Shown: positions 1 to 7,542, numbered from the stretch's first letter. The stretch is 25,703 nucleotides of DNA from Colimorpha_A sp045591885 (GCA_045591885.1 JAZNTT010000091.1:1-25703), one strand, 5' to 3'. Notes: generated from the letters alone by a model not told the origin. Program-made: numbers and translations.

Positions 1-1074
1 AGAAAGATGTCGAAGTCTCTCGGAAACGGTATCGATCCCCTTGAAATAATCGAAAAGTACGGCGCAGACGCGCTCCGCTTCGCGCTTGCTACCGGTAACT
101 CCCCCGGAAACGATATGCGTTTCTCCGATGAGAAGATCGAGAGTGCAAGAAACTTCGCAAACAAGCTCTGGAACGCTTCGCGTTTCGTTCGTATGAACCT
201 CACGATAGACAAGATCGAGCTTCCGAGCATTGAAAAGCTTTCCCTTGAGGACAAGTGGATACTCAACGAGTACAATAACCTCGTAAACAACGTAGTTTAT
301 AACCTCGACAAGTTCGAAATCGGCGTTGCCCTCGGTGCTATTTACTCCTTCACTTGGGACATCTTCTGCGACTGGTACATCGAGATCGCAAAGTCGCGTC
401 TTAACGAAAAGGATACCGAGGCAAACCTCACCTGCCAGAACGTGATCGCTTACGTTCTCTACGGCACTCTCAAGCTTCTCCATCCCTTTATGCCCTTCAT
501 CACCGAGGAGATATTCGCATCACTTCCTCACGAGTGCGACAGCATCATGATCTCGGCATACCCGAAGTACGACGAGGCGCTTAATTTCCCGACCGATGCC
601 GAGAAGATGAACAAGATAATCGACGCGATCAAGGCAATAAGAGCGCGCCGCAGCGAAATGAACGTTCCGCCCTCAAAGAAGGCGACCGTTTACATCGCAA
701 CGAAGTATGACGATATCTTCGGTAACAGCGAGCCGTTCTTTATGCGTCTGGCTTCCGCTTCCTCTGTCGTTGTTGCGGAATCGTTCAATGAAAACGACAT
801 AAGCGCGGATAACGCGGTTCAGATCGTAACCGACTCCGCCTCCATCTTCCTCCCGCTCTCCGACATTATTGACTTTGAGAAGGAAAAGATCCGTCTTGAG
901 GGCGAAAAGACGAAGGTCGAGGGCGAGATCGAAAGAATCGAAAAGAAGCTGTCGAACGAAGGCTTCGTTTCAAAGGCACCCGCCGCAGTCGTTGAAGGCG
1001 AAAAGGCAAAGATGGCTAAATACCGCGAGACGCTTGACGGTATAATCTCCGCTCTTAACGCTCTTCCGAGGTAA
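1..1074 (+). CDS. valS: Valine--tRNA ligase, C-terminal part (5' end outside window)
   Basis: This is the 3' portion of a class I aminoacyl-tRNA synthetase that charges tRNA-Val in the cytoplasm. The reading frame is open from base 1, and its first residues give RKMSKS, the KMSKS signature that binds ATP and the tRNA acceptor end. An all-alpha anticodon-binding domain follows. The last 65 or so residues are Lys/Glu-rich and look like the coiled-coil arm typical of ValRS (FEKEKIRLEGEKTKVEGEIE region, ending SALNALPR). About 355 residues are present of a usual total near 880, so the Rossmann and editing domains lie upstream. The gene ends with TAA, 3 bases before the next start, so it probably leads an operon with the CBM9-like and UPF0291 genes. 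Confidence 0.96.
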   Translation, partial: RKMSKSLGNGIDPLEIIEKYGADALRFALATGNSPGNDMRFSDEKIESARNFANKLWNASRFVRMNLTIDKIELPSIEKLSLEDKWILNEYNNLVNNVVYNLDKFEIGVALGAIYSFTWDIFCDWYIEIAKSRLNEKDTEANLTCQNVIAYVLYGTLKLLHPFMPFITEEIFASLPHECDSIMISAYPKYDEALNFPTDAEKMNKIIDAIKAIRARRSEMNVPPSKKATVYIATKYDDIFGNSEPFFMRLASASSVVVAESFNENDISADNAVQIVTDSASIFLPLSDIIDFEKEKIRLEGEKTKVEGEIERIEKKLSNEGFVSKAPAAVVEGEKAKMAKYRETLDGIISALNALPR

Positions 1075-1077
1075 TAT

Positions 1078-1626
1078 ATGAAGCGCTTTGAGATCAACAA
1101 CTATCTCTGGTCCGATAACGGCTACGAGCCGAAGGCATGGGCAGAGCTTCAGCTGACCGAAGACAAGCTTTATATTAAGCTTACCGCCTGCGAAAAGGAT
1201 CCATGCGCGCGCTTTGCGTACGGCCCCGACGCTCACGTTTATTGGGACAGCTGTCTTGAATGCTTTCTTTCATTTAACGGAAGCCCGTACTATATTAACC
1301 TTGAGGTAAATTCGATAGGCGGATACTATTCCGCCTACCGTACCGGTATGGAGAACTGTCAGATCGTGGAAGTTTTTACCGAGGACGGAAAACCCAAGCC
1401 GACCGTACTCGACGATATGTGGTACGTTGAAATAACGCTTGATATGTCAAAGGTCAAGGAGCTTTTCGGTATAGAAAAGGTCGAGAGCCTGCGCGGTAAC
1501 TTCTACAAGTGCGGCGACGAGACTTCCCTTCCCCATTTCGGAATGTGGAGCGTAATACATTCCGATGAGCCGTCATTCCAAAAGCCCGAATTTTTTGGCG
1601 ATATTGATATTGCGGAGATAAGCTGA
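1078..1626 (+). CDS. Carbohydrate-binding family 9-like (CBM9/DOMON-type) protein
   Basis: A 182-residue protein with no signal peptide. The sequence resembles the CBM9-like beta-sandwich family: an N-terminal WAELQLTEDKLYIKLTACE strand region, then a VYWDSCLECFLSF segment and an INLEVNSIGGYYSAYR segment. The C-terminal part contains GNFYKCGDETSLPHFGMWS, a conserved-looking stretch. Members of this group occur in secreted enzymes and as small stand-alone cytoplasmic proteins. The role of the stand-alone form is not established, so sugar binding here is inferred from the fold. The start is supported by GAGGT overlapping the valS stop, 5 bases before the ATG. It is followed after 1 base by the UPF0291 gene, so the three genes are almost certainly cotranscribed. 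Confidence 0.78.
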   Translation: MKRFEINNYLWSDNGYEPKAWAELQLTEDKLYIKLTACEKDPCARFAYGPDAHVYWDSCLECFLSFNGSPYYINLEVNSIGGYYSAYRTGMENCQIVEVFTEDGKPKPTVLDDMWYVEITLDMSKVKELFGIEKVESLRGNFYKCGDETSLPHFGMWSVIHSDEPSFQKPEFFGDIDIAEIS

Positions 1627-1627
1627 C

Positions 1628-1834
1628 ATGGAACAAAGTAAGATCGACAGAATAAACAAGCTGGCAAGAAAGTCAAAGACCGAAGAGCTTACTCCCGAGG
1701 AAAAAGCCGAGCAGAAAAAGCTCCGCGAGGAATACATTCTCGATTTCCGCGCAGGCCTGCGTGGCATTCTTGATAATACCTATATCCAGTACCCCGACGG
1801 CAGACGCGTAAAAGTCGAAGAGAAAAAGAAATAA
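1628..1834 (+). CDS. UPF0291 / DUF896 small protein (YnzC-like)
   Basis: A 68-residue, highly charged, mostly helical protein of the DUF896/UPF0291 family. The family pattern is visible: IDRINKLARKSKTEELTPEE, then KLREEYILDFR, then a short C-terminal segment with IQYPDGRR. The Bacillus subtilis homologue YnzC lies in the LexA-regulated yneA-yneB-ynzC SOS operon, and its biochemical role is unknown. No LexA site is visible here and the gene sits behind valS, so SOS control cannot be claimed. The start ATG lies one base after the upstream TGA, with GGAG inside the preceding gene as its probable SD. A strong hairpin ends the operon right after the TAA stop. Confidence 0.9.
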   Translation: MEQSKIDRINKLARKSKTEELTPEEKAEQKKLREEYILDFRAGLRGILDNTYIQYPDGRRVKVEEKKK

Positions 1835-1869
1835 CCAAAAATGACGAGCATTATGCTCGTCATTTTTGG
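1835..1869. terminator. Bidirectional intrinsic terminator
   Basis: A perfect 16-base inverted repeat (1835-1850 with 1854-1869) with a 3-base TTA loop, A-rich on one flank and T-rich on the other. It starts immediately after the UPF0291 stop and lies 20 bases from the stop of the convergent membrane-protein gene, so it can end both transcripts. Confidence 0.9.
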
Positions 1870-1889
1870 TTTCGGTGATTTATTGCTTT

Positions 1890-2408
1890 TTAGTTTTCTT
1901 TTTCTTTGCTTGCATCCTTCATCATCTGATTTCTCGTATTGAACGCAGCAAGCTTGGCACTTATACCCGTATTGCGAGTAATTTGAGCTATGCTGTTAAG
2001 TACAGCAGAAGTCAATTTGTAAAGCAGAAAATAAACGAACATGGCAATTCCATATCCTAAAAGGTATCCTACGAAAAAAGCCAAATCAAATCTTCGATAT
2101 GTTTCCGATGACCAAGAGTTTTCCCTCTCAACGACAAATGAACTGTTGTAGGCGCTAATAATGCCAAAGATTATCAAGATAACGAAAATAACAACGCAGC
2201 ATATTTTAAAAACTTTTATCCATTTTTTCAAATTAGTCGTTGCAGTTGTTTCAGTAAAACACTCGTCATAAGTTCCCGGAGACATATTGTTGCCATTCGA
2301 ATAATCATTCAAATATCCAAAATAGTATGTAGAATAAACTTTTTGTTGGTTTGGTGTTCCTGCGAAATTTTTGTTAGGTTTTTTATAATACTCTTCCCAA
2401 TCATCCAT
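1890..2408 (-). CDS. Small two-helix membrane protein, unknown function
   Basis: A 172-residue protein that I do not recognise. The first 60 residues are polar and rich in Asn, Tyr and Thr and look cytoplasmic or disordered. Two hydrophobic helices follow, at about residues 67-87 (KICCVVIFVILIIFGIISAY) and 110-130 (FFVGYLLGYGIAMFVYFLLY). A short charged tail ends the protein. The ATG lies 8 bases after a perfect AGGAGG. The gene is monocistronic and has an unusually long structured leader that matches the one in front of the zinc-ribbon gene at 16209-16526. Base composition is visibly more AT-rich than in flanking genes, which hints at transfer or fast evolution. Function cannot be inferred beyond membrane location. 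Confidence 0.75.
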   Translation of the reverse strand: MDDWEEYYKKPNKNFAGTPNQQKVYSTYYFGYLNDYSNGNNMSPGTYDECFTETTATTNLKKWIKVFKICCVVIFVILIIFGIISAYNSSFVVERENSWSSETYRRFDLAFFVGYLLGYGIAMFVYFLLYKLTSAVLNSIAQITRNTGISAKLAAFNTRNQMMKDASKEKEN

Positions 2409-2644
2409 TTTTCTGTCCTCCTAAAATAAAAAAGTGCGCCAACCGAGGTCAGCGCACCGAAAAACGCAAACTCCGATTGTCGCGAAACAAACTTCAACAG
2501 AAAAGGGGTTACCCTATATACTAGTATCAGCAGGAATTTGCGCTTTTGCCAAATTCAATACTAATGATAGTATGCCCAAAAAAGGTATAGTTATCCCGTA
2601 AAGACAAAAATCCCCTGTTTCTGCTTATGTAGTTTGTTTCGCAA
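2409..2644 (-). promoter_or_regulatory. Structured 5' leader RNA, copy 1 (attenuator/riboswitch-like, unrecognised class)
   Basis: About 235 transcribed bases lie between the predicted start (near 2642) and the ATG. In transcript order the parts are as follows. (1) A 12-bp long-range stem pairs 2631-2642 with 2482-2493. (2) The interior has a further CAGAAA/TTTCTG stem (2618-2623 with 2498-2503), GGGG/CCCC (2612-2615 with 2505-2508) and a local hairpin at 2558-2573. (3) GACAATCGGAG lies at 2471-2481. (4) A 10-bp hairpin at 2434-2457 with a 4-base loop is followed by a T-rich run, which looks like an intrinsic terminator. (5) AGGAGG lies at 2417-2422. The same order and spacing recur at 16527-16719. 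The structure is read from sequence; a regulatory role is inferred, and no known Rfam class is claimed. Confidence 0.7.
2434..2457 (-). terminator. Terminator-like hairpin just before the SD (leader copy 1)
   Basis: In the transcript, GTGCGCTGAC pairs with GTTGGCGCAC around a CTCG loop, followed by six T and then ATTTT. It sits 11 bases upstream of AGGAGG. If it forms, it should stop transcription before the gene, so an antiterminated state would be needed for expression. Confidence 0.75.
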
Positions 2645-2648
2645 TTTC

Positions 2649-2677
2649 ATTATATCACGCATAAAGACAAATTGCAA
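2649..2677 (-). promoter_or_regulatory. Sigma-A promoter of leader copy 1
   Basis: The -35 TTGCAA (2672-2677) and -10 TATAAT (2649-2654) are separated by 17 bases, with an extended -10 TGA. Transcription should start near 2642, which is the first base of the long leader stem. Confidence 0.8.
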
Positions 2678-2680
2678 CAA

Positions 2681-2714
2681 AAAACTGCGAAAAAGTTTTC
2701 CTTTTCGCAGTTTT
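2681..2714. terminator. Terminator between the GDPD operon and leader copy 1
   Basis: A 13-bp inverted repeat (2681-2693 with 2702-2714) has T-rich tails on both strands. On the minus strand it can end the operon that finishes with the GDPD gene, insulating the leader promoter four bases beyond it. Confidence 0.8.
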
Positions 2715-2770
2715 ATTTTTAATTATTATTATGTCAATGGTTTTTATGAAATGATCGCCACGTTGTTTTA

Positions 2771-2790
2771 CCTTCTCCGGCGGGAGAAGG
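2771..2790. repeat. Solo palindrome of the CCTTCTCC repeat family
   Basis: An 8-bp perfect stem CCTTCTCC/GGAGAAGG around a GGCG loop. The same palindrome occurs in the repeat cluster at 16773-17100. Here it stands alone, 5 bases after the GDPD stop. Confidence 0.75.
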
Positions 2791-2795
2791 TATTC

Positions 2796-3578
2796 TTACG
2801 GCTCGAATCCTTCGAAAATGAAGGTTTTATAATGCTTTTTTGCCTTTTTTACGTCGTCAGCGCTTTTGGGAGTCCAACAGACCATGTGTGCGCCGAGGAG
2901 CGCGCAGAGGCGGGCTGAGACCGACGGGTACTTGTGTTCATACGCGATGAAGTGAGGACGCGAAAGGAAGTTGAGCATCAGGTGGCGAAGCAGCTTATGA
3001 AGAAGCTTATTCTTTCCGTCTCCGCGCTTGCCGAATGCGGTAGAAAGCTGACCGCGGATCACCTTCGGACGATGCTTTTTGAACCAGCGAAGGTGCATCG
3101 GATTAAAGGATTCAACGCAGTAGATCCCATCGTAATTATCGAGAAGCTCTGCCGCCTTTTCGCATACCTCGGTATCCGAGCTTTCGCCCTTTATCTCGGC
3201 AACGAGCGGAACCCTTCCGCCGATAATTTCAAGCACCTCGGATAGAGTCGGAACACCTATTATCCGAAGCTCTCTTGCGGTAAGCTCCGACACCTTTTTA
3301 TCAATTCCGAACACCCTTTTTAAGGTGTAATCGTGGTGTATAACCGCAACCTTGTCGGACGATAGCTGAATATCAAGCTCGATTCCGTATCCAAGCTCGA
3401 TTGCCTTTTTAAATGCGGGGATCGTGTTTTCCTTGATATCACCGCCGTGAAAACCGCGGTGAGCGATATATTTCCCGTCGAAAGCCGCCGCCTTACGTCC
3501 GTTCGCAGGACATATTGCGAAGAAATATAAGAAGATAAGTACGCCGATAACGGCGAGAGTTATATAAAGAGCTAACAC
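2796..3578 (-). CDS. Membrane-anchored glycerophosphodiester phosphodiesterase
   Basis: A 260-residue GDPD-family enzyme that hydrolyses glycerophosphodiesters to glycerol 3-phosphate and an alcohol. One N-terminal hydrophobic helix (about residues 3-22) should anchor it to the membrane. The active-site pattern is complete: H40-R41-G, E50-N-T, E67-x-D69 and the HHD at 81-83. A later EIKGE and a C-terminal CWTPKSADD segment also match the TIM-barrel family. It begins with GTG at 3576-3578. The stop of the upstream MFS gene lies 2 bases before it, and GGAGGA in that gene's end is the SD, 6 bases away. It is the last gene of the seven-gene operon. Head-group recycling is an inference from the family. 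Confidence 0.9.
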   Translation of the reverse strand: MLALYITLAVIGVLIFLYFFAICPANGRKAAAFDGKYIAHRGFHGGDIKENTIPAFKKAIELGYGIELDIQLSSDKVAVIHHDYTLKRVFGIDKKVSELTARELRIIGVPTLSEVLEIIGGRVPLVAEIKGESSDTEVCEKAAELLDNYDGIYCVESFNPMHLRWFKKHRPKVIRGQLSTAFGKRGDGKNKLLHKLLRHLMLNFLSRPHFIAYEHKYPSVSARLCALLGAHMVCWTPKSADDVKKAKKHYKTFIFEGFEP

Positions 3579-3580
3579 AC

Positions 3581-4984
3581 TCAGTCCTCCACGTCAAGGT
3601 GTTCGAGAAGTGATTTTTTTGCGGGCAGCTTGCTGTCACCGTGCTTGACGAACAGCATCGTCACAAACGAAATTCCTGCAAAGATTGTCGCATACGGGAA
3701 AAGCGTTTTATAGCTGATATTAAGGAGGTATCCCGAAAGGATAGGCGTAATTACCTGTGCAGCCATCGAGAAGGTGTAGTATAGACCCGTGTATTTACCG
3801 ATGTTGCTTCCGCGGCTCATTTCAACGACCATGGGATAGGAGTTTACGTTGATCGCCGCCCAAGCGATACCGACAAGAGCAAAGACGATATTTACCGCCG
3901 CGTGCGGCTCGGTAAACAGGAAAGCAACACCGAACATAGACGTGAGAAGCCCACATCCGATAAGTATCATCTTCTTGCGCCCGATCTTGCTCGAAATAAT
4001 ACCGATCGGTATATACGAAACGGCTGCCGCAGCCATGGCGATCATAAGGCAGTTTGCAAATCCGCCGTCTTTAAGACCCCAGATGGTGATAACATACTTT
4101 GCAAAGCTCGTCGTAACCGCGTTATAAGCCATATACCACAATGCGACCGAAAGAAGCAGAAACACAAGACTGCGCTTTACCTCGGGGCGAAGCTTTTCGC
4201 TTGCGCCGAGATTATTTTCGCCGTCATCGTCGCTGATCCCGTACTCACGCTCGACCGCCTCACGTTCCTTGACAAATCGGTTTTCCCGAACAAAGAACAA
4301 AAGTGCCGCAAGGCAGATAAGCATAATTCCCGCAGTTATAGCGAAGAGCGGAAGATAACTGTCATGAATCAAGCCAAGATTCTTTTCTCCGACCTTGAAC
4401 GCCTCCGAGCAGGTGTCACACACCGCGCTTTCGTCTGTCGCTTTATCAATGAGCACCTTATGTCCGTCGGGGCAGATCGCATAGTACTGTGTCTTCATGA
4501 GAAGCGACACAGCAATGAGGACGACGAGTCCTCCGATAGTACCCATAAGGTTGATTATCGCGTTCGCCTTGGAACGGAGCGGCTTGGGCGTTATGTCGGG
4601 CATAAGCGATACCGCAGGCGAGCGGTAGGTACCCATACCGACGAGCGCGCAAAGAAGAAGGCCCATAAAGAGCGGCAGATTCTTCATATCGGAAGATACG
4701 GGAAGAAGCGTAAACGCCGTTCCCGCAAAGAGCGTACCGAAGATTATATACGGCATTCTCTTACCTATCTTGGTATTAGTTTTATCGGAAAGCGCCCCGA
4801 AAATCGGAAGCAGGAAAAGTGCGAATATGTTGTCAAGGGACATTATCCAGCCCGACGCCGCATCGCTTACGCCGAAGTCGAATTTCAGCATAAGAGATAT
4901 AAGGTTATCATATAACTGCCAAAACGCCGTTATTCCGAAAAATGCAAAGCCGCAAAGCAGCGTGCGTTTGTAGTTCAGTTTCAT
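3581..4984 (-). CDS. MFS / GPH-like transporter with a Cys-rich insert
   Basis: A 467-residue polytopic protein with about 12 hydrophobic helices, resembling the glycoside-pentoside-hexuronide (MelB/SLC45-like) branch of MFS carriers. Family features are the GALSDKTNTKIGKRMPYI loop after helix 2 and SSKIGRKKMIL in the second half. The likely substrate is a sugar or glycoside moved with a cation, but specificity cannot be read. Between helices 5 and 6, about residues 167-208 form a polar insert with CPDGH and CDTC, which resembles a small zinc knuckle. Its ATG overlaps the gtrA stop by 4 bases (ATGA), and the GDPD gene follows after 2 bases, so translation is probably coupled. Confidence 0.85.
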   Translation of the reverse strand: MKLNYKRTLLCGFAFFGITAFWQLYDNLISLMLKFDFGVSDAASGWIMSLDNIFALFLLPIFGALSDKTNTKIGKRMPYIIFGTLFAGTAFTLLPVSSDMKNLPLFMGLLLCALVGMGTYRSPAVSLMPDITPKPLRSKANAIINLMGTIGGLVVLIAVSLLMKTQYYAICPDGHKVLIDKATDESAVCDTCSEAFKVGEKNLGLIHDSYLPLFAITAGIMLICLAALLFFVRENRFVKEREAVEREYGISDDDGENNLGASEKLRPEVKRSLVFLLLSVALWYMAYNAVTTSFAKYVITIWGLKDGGFANCLMIAMAAAAVSYIPIGIISSKIGRKKMILIGCGLLTSMFGVAFLFTEPHAAVNIVFALVGIAWAAINVNSYPMVVEMSRGSNIGKYTGLYYTFSMAAQVITPILSGYLLNISYKTLFPYATIFAGISFVTMLFVKHGDSKLPAKKSLLEHLDVED

Positions 4985-5394
4985 AATTTATCCGCCTTTT
5001 CTTTTTTTGAAAATATCAGCTTGCCGAGGAAGTAGTTCGTTATCACAACGATAATCGATGCGGCGATTTTCGTTATTCCCTTGTCGAATGTCAGAACGTC
5101 GACGGCGAGAAGGAATATACACTCCTGAAGCAGAAGCGAAAAAACTCTGCTTCCGACAAAGGCGCCAAATTCCGAAGCGAGCGCCTTAATACCCTTTCGC
5201 TTACTTTCAAACACGAATACCTTATTCACCGCGTAAGCGAATAAAACCGCTCCGCACCATGCGGTTACGTTAGCGATATGATGGTTTACAATTTGATAAA
5301 GCAAAAGAGAGATCGCAAAGTCGACAACCGTTGTCAGCACGCCGAATATCAGGTACTTTATCTGTGTTTTGTACTTAGCCAAGATGCTTTTCAT
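4981..5394 (-). CDS. GtrA-like membrane protein
   Basis: A 137-residue protein of the GtrA family with four hydrophobic helices. The family start is clear: IKYLIFGVLTTVVDFAISLLLY, then an AWCGAVLFAYAVNKVFVF segment in helices 2-3. The C-terminal half holds SRVFSLLLQE and ITNYFLGKLIFSKK. GtrA proteins are linked to flipping or moving undecaprenyl-phosphate-linked sugars for surface glycosylation; no glycosyltransferase partner is in the window. I chose the start MKSILAKYK at 5392-5394 rather than an earlier in-frame ATG, because the extra 35 residues would lie inside rnmV and do not look like GtrA. It begins 2 bases after the rnmV stop and overlaps the MFS start by 4 bases. Confidence 0.9.
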   Translation of the reverse strand: MKSILAKYKTQIKYLIFGVLTTVVDFAISLLLYQIVNHHIANVTAWCGAVLFAYAVNKVFVFESKRKGIKALASEFGAFVGSRVFSLLLQECIFLLAVDVLTFDKGITKIAASIIVVITNYFLGKLIFSKKEKADKL

Positions 5395-5396
5395 AA

Positions 5397-5984
5397 TTAT
5401 TCTATCTCGTTTATTATTTCCTTGTAGCGATCGTATGTATACAGCATATTGATCGCCTCGAGAAGTGCTTTGGAGGAAATGTTGTCGGGCAGCGAGCATT
5501 TTGCCGAAAGTCTTTTACGCTTCTCCGCACTTCCCTCTCCGCCAAGCAGACCGTCGCAATAAAGGTCGGTTTTGGTAACTTTTTTGACGTTATCCTGCAC
5601 GTTTTGCGCCAAAAACGGTTCGAAAAGTGAGCGCAAAATCGTGACGTCCATTCCCTCGACACCGAGAAAGCCCTCTTTTGACATTTCGTCCTTGCGCTTC
5701 TCCTTGCCCTCGATCTTCGGTATGTAAAGATGCGTAAGCTGTTCCGATGGGATAAACGCGCGGAGATGATTTCGGATTACAAGCCCACCGCCGTCGCTGT
5801 CGGTAAGAACGATAAGCCCGCGCTCCTTTGCGATGCTTTTCAGCATCTGCCGCTTCTTTTCATCCTTGAAGATACCGAAGCCGTGAAGACAGATTATTTC
5901 GCTTTCAATAATTGACGAAAGCTTTATTTTGTCATACTTTCCCTCTACTATTACGGGACTTACGAGCTTCAGCTTTTCTGACAC
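5397..5984 (-). CDS. rnmV: Ribonuclease M5 (Toprim nuclease)
   Basis: A 195-residue Toprim-fold RNase that completes 5S rRNA maturation, with ribosomal protein L18 as cofactor in Bacillus. The Toprim signature is present: glutamate in VIVEGKYDK at about residue 14 and DSDGGG with acidic residues near 62 and 64. The C-terminal segment with YCDGLLGGEGSAEKR is typical of the clostridial RNase M5 group. I chose GTG at 5982-5984, because no other plausible start codon occurs before the VEGK motif. A longer ATG version (to 6035) would add a basic 17-residue tail that belongs to the overlapping membrane gene. The chosen start overlaps that gene by 53 bases. It is not next to ksgA, its usual partner. 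Confidence 0.88.
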   Translation of the reverse strand: MSEKLKLVSPVIVEGKYDKIKLSSIIESEIICLHGFGIFKDEKKRQMLKSIAKERGLIVLTDSDGGGLVIRNHLRAFIPSEQLTHLYIPKIEGKEKRKDEMSKEGFLGVEGMDVTILRSLFEPFLAQNVQDNVKKVTKTDLYCDGLLGGEGSAEKRKRLSAKCSLPDNISSKALLEAINMLYTYDRYKEIINEIE

Positions 5985-6504
5985 GTTCCTCTTCCGCCTT
6001 TTTGAGTTTTTTAACGATATATACCGTTGCGGCAATAGATGCCGCAGTTATAATCAGCGATATGATAAGCGGAAGCACATGCGGCTTGCCGTTTTCAACG
6101 CCCGTTACCGAAATGAACGATATGATCGGCAATACGAACACCGACATAAGCATATCAAAAAATCCGTCCTCAAGCACGTCAGTCGTTCCGCTTATTATAA
6201 CAATTCCGTAGCTAACTGATGCAAGCCCGAAAAGGAGTGCAAGCGCAAGCGTTACGAACGTCTTATTATGCATCACCGCAAGAGCGATCGCGGCAACGAC
6301 GGTAAGAAGTGTCAGCCAGCCGAGAGCGACTCCCGGAGTGGCGTCAAGTGCCACATTAGTTGAGCTGAATGACTGGTATATTACCGACAGTATCATTACT
6401 GAAAGCGCCGGCGCAAGCATAAATGCCGTTGCGAATTTGTCCTTAAAGACACGGTCAAAGCGTTCTATACGCGCTCTTTCCTTATCTCTTTTGTTTTTAT
6501 TCAT
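5932..6504 (-). CDS. Polytopic membrane protein, unknown function
   Basis: A 190-residue protein with a charged N-terminus (MNKNKRDKERARIERFDRV) and four or five hydrophobic segments, at roughly residues 26-46, 60-78, 84-104, 116-136 and 144-164. A strongly basic tail ends the protein (KKLKKAEEERVRKAEARKS). I do not recognise the family. It lies between holA (15 bases upstream) and rnmV (which starts inside its last 53 bases), so it is cotranscribed with replication and rRNA-maturation genes. The tight packing suggests a conserved operon position, but no function can be assigned from sequence. Confidence 0.78.
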   Translation of the reverse strand: MNKNKRDKERARIERFDRVFKDKFATAFMLAPALSVMILSVIYQSFSSTNVALDATPGVALGWLTLLTVVAAIALAVMHNKTFVTLALALLFGLASVSYGIVIISGTTDVLEDGFFDMLMSVFVLPIISFISVTGVENGKPHVLPLIISLIITAASIAATVYIVKKLKKAEEERVRKAEARKSRNSRGKV

Positions 6505-6519
6505 CGTGAGCGCCCCCCT

Positions 6520-7542
6520 TTATCTTCTCGTAGCTTCTATCACGAGCCGTTCAAGAATAACGTAATTATCGAGCTTAGAGGACTTTATTAGAATATCTGC
6601 CTCATAGCATTTTTCGGTCAGCTCACGCAATTTCTCGACAGTTGTTCGCGATGCGCTCTTTGCGTAAAGCCCTGTCTTATATTCATGGAATTTTAGTTTT
6701 TTTGACACGTCCGAAAGAGGAATACCGTTTTCGGCTGAATACTTGATTATTTCCAGATCGCATATCACCCTTGATATGCTTCCGAGGATTATCTCGGGCT
6801 TTTCCTTTTGCTTTTTCATTTCGCCGAGGATCGAGAACGCCTTTTGAACGTCAAGATCAAGAATTGCATTTGCAAAGTCGAATGCGGCGATCTCTTTTCT
6901 CTCTCCGCAGACTGTCAATACGTCTTGAGCAGTCAGCTTTTCTCTGCTTTGCGCTTTAAGGTAACAAGAGAGCTTATCTATTTCGTTTGAGAGGGCGTAC
7001 ATATCACATCCGCACCTATCAATAAGCAGCGTTACCGTATCGGGCGGTGCAATTATAAGCTCCGATGCGAAATGCTTTGCGACCCACGATGATAAACGCG
7101 CAGGCGTTTCCTTTTCAAAGACAACGGGAGTAAGCACCTCGCTTAAAAGCTTGAACTCCTTTGACGGTGACTTCTTATTACCTGTATCAAATTCGTCCGG
7201 CTCGGTATACAGGACGAGGATATTATACTCGTATTCGGGAAGACGGCGCAGGACCGACGCAAGCGCTTCGAGATCGCTTTCCGACATTGACGATATATAG
7301 AGAGAGTTGACCTCGATAAGCTTTCTATCCGCCATCATGGGAAGTGCTTCAATCGCGGCAAAAAGACGTTCGGGAGAATAGTTTTCGCCTGACAGCACAA
7401 TATGGTTGAAAACGTCGGCCTCGTCGACTGCCGTTTTACGAAGCGTTGAAAGGTAGTGTTTTTTCAGGTAGTCCTCTTCTCCACAGAAAAGGTATCCGCC
7501 CTTTAGCTTTTTCAGCTCTGTGCGAAATTCGTTCGGTGTCAT
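6520..7542 (-). CDS. holA: DNA polymerase III subunit delta
   Basis: A 340-residue clamp-loader subunit that opens the beta sliding clamp at replication forks. It has the family architecture of an N-terminal AAA+-like domain without a functional P-loop and a C-terminal collar domain. Recognisable stretches are GGYLFCGEEDYLKKHYL near residue 14, LLIDRCGCDMYALSNEIDKLSCY near 185, and AFDFANAILDLDVQKAFSIL in the third domain. Length matches typical HolA. The ATG overlaps the stop of the DUF1934 gene by 4 bases (ATGA), so the two are translationally coupled. No rpsT follows, unlike in many other bacteria. Confidence 0.93.
   Translation of the reverse strand: MTPNEFRTELKKLKGGYLFCGEEDYLKKHYLSTLRKTAVDEADVFNHIVLSGENYSPERLFAAIEALPMMADRKLIEVNSLYISSMSESDLEALASVLRRLPEYEYNILVLYTEPDEFDTGNKKSPSKEFKLLSEVLTPVVFEKETPARLSSWVAKHFASELIIAPPDTVTLLIDRCGCDMYALSNEIDKLSCYLKAQSREKLTAQDVLTVCGERKEIAAFDFANAILDLDVQKAFSILGEMKKQKEKPEIILGSISRVICDLEIIKYSAENGIPLSDVSKKLKFHEYKTGLYAKSASRTTVEKLRELTEKCYEADILIKSSKLDNYVILERLVIEATRR

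Noticed and set aside
2482..2642. The leader inverted repeats as the ends of a MITE
   Set aside because: In a MITE the inside is conserved and the flanks differ. Here the flanks (promoter, GACAAT block, hairpin, SD) are conserved and the inside differs, and no target duplication is visible.
3902..4915. Plus-strand open frame (337 codons) opposite the MFS gene
   Set aside because: Arg/Lys/His-rich translation typical of an antisense shadow; the minus-strand protein is clearly a transporter.
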